Positions 44,450 to 47,698 of a DNA stretch of 47,698 bases are shown in pieces. The stretch comes from an uncultured Christensenella sp. GTDB taxonomy: Bacteria > Bacillota > Clostridia > Christensenellales > Borkfalkiaceae. Both the position numbers and the translations under genes were made by a program. Position 1 is the stretch's first letter. Every line of letters begins with the position of its first letter. The stretch covers positions 1 through 47,698 of the forward strand of contig CATLAR010000005.1 in assembly GCA_949878495.1 (NCBI GenBank). The letters are read 5' to 3'. The notes under the pieces are model-generated. The model did no database searches. It was not told the DNA's origin and saw only the letters and a list, made by a program, of their open reading frames with translations.

Positions 44450-46165
44450 ATGGTTAATTTGAAAATAAACGGCATTGCGGTCAGCGTGCCGGAAGGCTCT
44501 ACTATTTTGCAGGCGGCAAAACTCGCCAACGTCAGGATCCCCACCCTTTGTTACCTCAAAGACGTGCAATGCGTCGGCTCGTGCCGTCTTTGTCTCGTCG
44601 AAGCAACGGGCGCAAGGGGCTTGGTGGCGGCTTGCGTTTACCCCGTTTCCGAGGGTATGGAAGTGCGCACAAACACGCCTAGGGTAAGGCGTTCGCGCAA
44701 AACCACTATCGAACTCATACTTTCCACGCACAAAAAGAAATGTTTAAGCTGCGTGCGTTCTATGAACTGCGAGCTTCAGAAACTCGCCCTCGAATACAAC
44801 GCCGAAGAGGACAGGTTCGGCACCGACCACGACTTAAAGCCCATTGACGATTTGTCGGCTTCGGTCGTGCGAGACAATTCCAAATGCATTATGTGCACGC
44901 GCTGCGTTGCGGCGTGCGAGCATCAGACTATCGGCGCGATAGGTCCCAAAAACCGCGGCTACTCCAAAGTCATCGGCTCGCCGTACGACGTTTCGCTCGC
45001 GTTCACGCCCTGCGTAAACTGCGGTCAATGCGTAGTCGCCTGCCCCGTCGGCGCGCTTTACGAGAAGAGTGCGGTCGCCGAGGTCTGGGGAGCAATCGTT
45101 GACCCGAGCAAGAAAGTCGTGTTCTATACCGCGCCGTCGGTAAGGGCAACGCTCGGCGAGGCGTTCGGGCTGCCCGTCGGCACTAACGTGGAAGGCAGAA
45201 TGGTCACGGCTATAAAACAGCTTGGCGACGTAGAGTGTTTCAATATGGATATTACCGCCGACCTCACCATTATGGAGGAGGCGACGGAGCTTTTGTCCAG
45301 GCTGGAAAACGGTAACCCCACGCCTATGTTCACAAGCTGCTGTCCCGGCTGGGTAAAGTTCCTCGAACACTATTACCCCCAATATATCCCCAACTTATCG
45401 ACGTGTAAGTCCCCGCAGGAAATGTTTTCGGCGGTGCTTAAAACGTACTATTGCCGGAAGAACGGAATCAACCCCGACGATCTTTTCGTCGTTTCGGTTA
45501 TCCCCTGTACGGCTAAGAAGTTCGAGGTTTCCCGCGAGGAGCTCGGCGGGTATACGGACGCGGCGCTCACCACCCGCGAGCTTGCCAAAATGATAAAGGA
45601 AGCGGGCATAGACTTTGCCAACCTTTCCGAGAGTGAGTACGACTTGCCTTTCGGCGACGCTTCGGGCGCGGGCGCGATTTTCGGCGCGACGGGCGGCGTT
45701 ATGGAGGCGGCTCTGCGCACCGCGGCGGTCAAGCTCGGCGGCGACGGCGCGCCCCTCGAATTTAAAGAGGTGCGCGGCACCGAGGGAGTAAAGGAAGCCG
45801 AATATACGCTCGGCGGCACTACGGTAAAGATAGCGGTGGCAAGCGGGCTTGGCAACGCGAGAAAGGTTCTCGACGCGATTAAGAGCGGCGAAAAGGACTA
45901 CGCTTTCGTTGAGATTATGGCTTGCCCCGGCGGGTGCGTAAACGGCGGCGGTCAGCCCTACGTTCACGACGAGGTGAGAAACAACGTTGACCTTAAAACT
46001 CTGCGCGCGCAGGCGCTCTACGATTACGACGGCGAGAGGAATATCCGCCGCTCGCACGAAACCCCCGCCGTGGAAATGCTCTACAACGAGTTTTTCGGTT
46101 CGCCCAACTCTGCTAAGGCGCATAAACTTCTGCACACCAAATACTCAAAACGCGAAAAATATTAA
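44450..46165 (+). CDS. hydA: [FeFe]-hydrogenase catalytic subunit (HydA type)
   Basis: N-terminal [2Fe-2S] ferredoxin, His-Cys3 'HKKKCLSCVRSMNC', 2[4Fe-4S], L1 TSCCPGW, L2 IPCTAKKFE, L3 EIMACPGGCVNGGGQP. Confidence 0.95.
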   Translation: MVNLKINGIAVSVPEGSTILQAAKLANVRIPTLCYLKDVQCVGSCRLCLVEATGARGLVAACVYPVSEGMEVRTNTPRVRRSRKTTIELILSTHKKKCLSCVRSMNCELQKLALEYNAEEDRFGTDHDLKPIDDLSASVVRDNSKCIMCTRCVAACEHQTIGAIGPKNRGYSKVIGSPYDVSLAFTPCVNCGQCVVACPVGALYEKSAVAEVWGAIVDPSKKVVFYTAPSVRATLGEAFGLPVGTNVEGRMVTAIKQLGDVECFNMDITADLTIMEEATELLSRLENGNPTPMFTSCCPGWVKFLEHYYPQYIPNLSTCKSPQEMFSAVLKTYYCRKNGINPDDLFVVSVIPCTAKKFEVSREELGGYTDAALTTRELAKMIKEAGIDFANLSESEYDLPFGDASGAGAIFGATGGVMEAALRTAAVKLGGDGAPLEFKEVRGTEGVKEAEYTLGGTTVKIAVASGLGNARKVLDAIKSGEKDYAFVEIMACPGGCVNGGGQPYVHDEVRNNVDLKTLRAQALYDYDGERNIRRSHETPAVEMLYNEFFGSPNSAKAHKLLHTKYSKREKY

Positions 46166-46180
46166 GCTGTAAAATTCAAC

Positions 46181-46217
46181 GCCCCCGCCGCTTTTTAAGC
46201 GGCGGGGGCTGTTTTTC
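46181..46217 (+). terminator. Rho-independent terminator of hyd operon
   Basis: gcccccgccgctt-ttt-aagcggcgggggc then tgttttt. Confidence 0.88.
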
Positions 46218-46307
46218 TTTCCTATATATAATATGCAAAATGAAATTATAAATATAAATTCTGTTATGAAAAATTTGTAAATTCATTCAAATTTATGAAT
46301 ATTTCGT

Positions 46308-46336
46308 TTGACATAATGAATATAAAGTGATATTAT
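46308..46336 (+). promoter_or_regulatory. Promoter of InlB-repeat lipoprotein
   Basis: TTGACA-N17-TATTAT, preceded by dyad ATTCAT-N8-ATGAAT (46281-46300). Confidence 0.7.
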
Positions 46337-46359
46337 AAATTTACGATATAATTTTAGTC

Positions 46360-46402
46360 AAAAGGGCGCGCCCTTTTGCGTGTTACAGGGTAACACGCAA
46401 AA
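46360..46402 (+). promoter_or_regulatory. Structured 5' leader with two overlapping palindromes
   Basis: AAAAGGGCGCGCCCTTTT (46360-46377) and TTTTGCGTGTTAC-AGG-GTAACACGCAAAA (46374-46402). Confidence 0.65.
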
Positions 46403-46439
46403 ATTATATTTAAATGCTTTATAGAAAAAGGAGAGAATT

Positions 46440-47698
46440 ATGAAACCGATTAAAGCGTTCGTTGCGTTGCTGTTCGCTATCGTGTGCGTGTGCACCTGCG
46501 CGCTTGCCGTTGCGTGCGCCGAAGAGGAGAAAACTTATTCGGTAACGTTCGACGTTAAGGGGCACGGTGAGGCTCCCGAAACTATTACGGGGCTTGCGGC
46601 AGGCTCGCTCGTGGAAAAGCCCGAGGACCCCGAATGCGAGGGATATGTATTTAACGGCTGGTTCAAGGACCGTAAATGTACCGACGATTGGAATTTCGAA
46701 ACGGATACCGTAACCGAGGATATTATACTTTTCGCGCTTTGGGACACTCAGAAATACACCGTAACGTTCGACGTTAAGGGGCACGGTGAAGCTCCTGCGG
46801 CGATAACGGGGCTGGAAAAAGGTGCGGGTATACAAAAACCCGAGGACCCCGAATGCGAGGGGTACGTTTTCAACGGCTGGTATAAGGACGGGGAATGCAC
46901 CGAACAGTGGAATTTTTCTACGGATAAAATCGATGGCGACGCAACTCTTTATGCGGCTTGGCAGGAGATTTATCCCGTAGATAATAAAGCTACGTTCGAC
47001 CGCAACGTCGACGGCGCGGAATATTTCTCGGTAGCCGCGGCGGGCAACTATGCGTTTACGCTTACTTTCGACGGCGGAGAAGCGGGCGCGGTCAAAGAAT
47101 ACCGTCTTGACGGCGAAGCGCAGTTTACGGTTTTGGGCGACGGCGGTACGGGGAATCAGACGCTGTACCTTGCTAAGGGCGTGCATAAGATAGAAAAGGC
47201 GGACGAAGGCTACGCGGCGAAAATCGCGCTCGACGCGTTGGATATGCCTTTTAACGAGGTTGTTGAGTTCTTCGGCGAAACTTGCGCGCTTAAAGTGGCA
47301 ACCGCGGGCGGCGAGGATACCGTTCCTACCGTTCGCTTCGGTTATGGGAGCGCGTCTGATCAGGCGCACGCAATAAGTTTTGACGGCGAATTTTATACGC
47401 TTACCGTGAAGGAAATGAACGGCGGCGTTTACGAGTATTATCAGATAAAAATCAAAATCAATGTCTATAACGATAGCGCGCACACCGTAGAGGTCTATAC
47501 TAAGACGGGCGACGAGTGGAATACTAGGCCCGACGACGTTCTGGAACTTGCCAAAACCGCGGCGGAAGTTTCCGGGTATTTGAATATCAACGGTCTGAAC
47601 GAATGCAAGGTTGAGAATTCCTTCCAATACGTTTATTTTACATTGCTTGACAATAAGTATAAGTGGCTGGAATTCAGCGGCGTTGCGGACGGTACCAA
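46440..47698 (+). CDS. Lipoprotein with InlB B-repeat domains (3' end outside window)
   Basis: 'MKPIKAFVALLFAIVCVCTCALAVACAEEEK' signal; two 'VTFDVKGHGEAP...PEDPECEGYVFNGWYKDGECTEQWNF' repeats 219 nt apart; open to the window end, so absent from the ORF track. Confidence 0.85.
   Translation, partial: MKPIKAFVALLFAIVCVCTCALAVACAEEEKTYSVTFDVKGHGEAPETITGLAAGSLVEKPEDPECEGYVFNGWFKDRKCTDDWNFETDTVTEDIILFALWDTQKYTVTFDVKGHGEAPAAITGLEKGAGIQKPEDPECEGYVFNGWYKDGECTEQWNFSTDKIDGDATLYAAWQEIYPVDNKATFDRNVDGAEYFSVAAAGNYAFTLTFDGGEAGAVKEYRLDGEAQFTVLGDGGTGNQTLYLAKGVHKIEKADEGYAAKIALDALDMPFNEVVEFFGETCALKVATAGGEDTVPTVRFGYGSASDQAHAISFDGEFYTLTVKEMNGGVYEYYQIKIKINVYNDSAHTVEVYTKTGDEWNTRPDDVLELAKTAAEVSGYLNINGLNECKVENSFQYVYFTLLDNKYKWLEFSGVADGT

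Noticed and set aside
46419-47627. 402-aa minus-strand ORF
   Set aside because: Antisense to the truncated InlB-repeat lipoprotein, whose signal peptide, SD and repeats make the plus strand the real coding frame.

Overview
The window is a gene-dense stretch of an uncultured-Clostridia-like (Firmicutes) chromosome; this taxonomic guess rests on gene content and promoter style only. In order it carries: the end of an M42 peptidase gene, rsmI, a heterodimeric ABC exporter, mnmA (-), a DUF4250 gene, tRNA-Arg(CCG), a tandem-HTH regulator, and a ~16 kb gram-positive polysaccharide-utilisation locus. That locus has two GH43 lipoproteins, a sugar ABC importer with its own ATPase, a 1323-aa Big2-type surface lipoprotein, a GH36 gene, an SGNH esterase lipoprotein, a third GH43 and a LacI regulator. 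Then come HNH, membrane and ATP-grasp genes, glpK, a ROK glucokinase with rex, an NSS symporter, a GT4 glycosyltransferase and a two-component system. Next is a distinct AT-richer two-gene cassette at ~35.26-41.71 kb, followed by a HydCBA-type [FeFe]-hydrogenase operon and a truncated InlB-repeat lipoprotein. The most interesting candidate system is the cassette: an ATP-grasp/radical-SAM fusion enzyme with an unusual CX9CX2C cysteine motif, plus a large multi-TM pentapeptide-repeat protein, with its own promoter and terminator and bracketed by imperfect inverted repeats. Other signals include consensus promoters placed so that several genes should be leaderless, a divergent promoter pair sharing one palindromic -35, a candidate Rex box before glk-rex, duplicated operators in the PUL promoter, and an apparent deletion/fusion junction between the GH36 and SGNH genes. 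All family calls are from reading motifs by eye; no searches were run.
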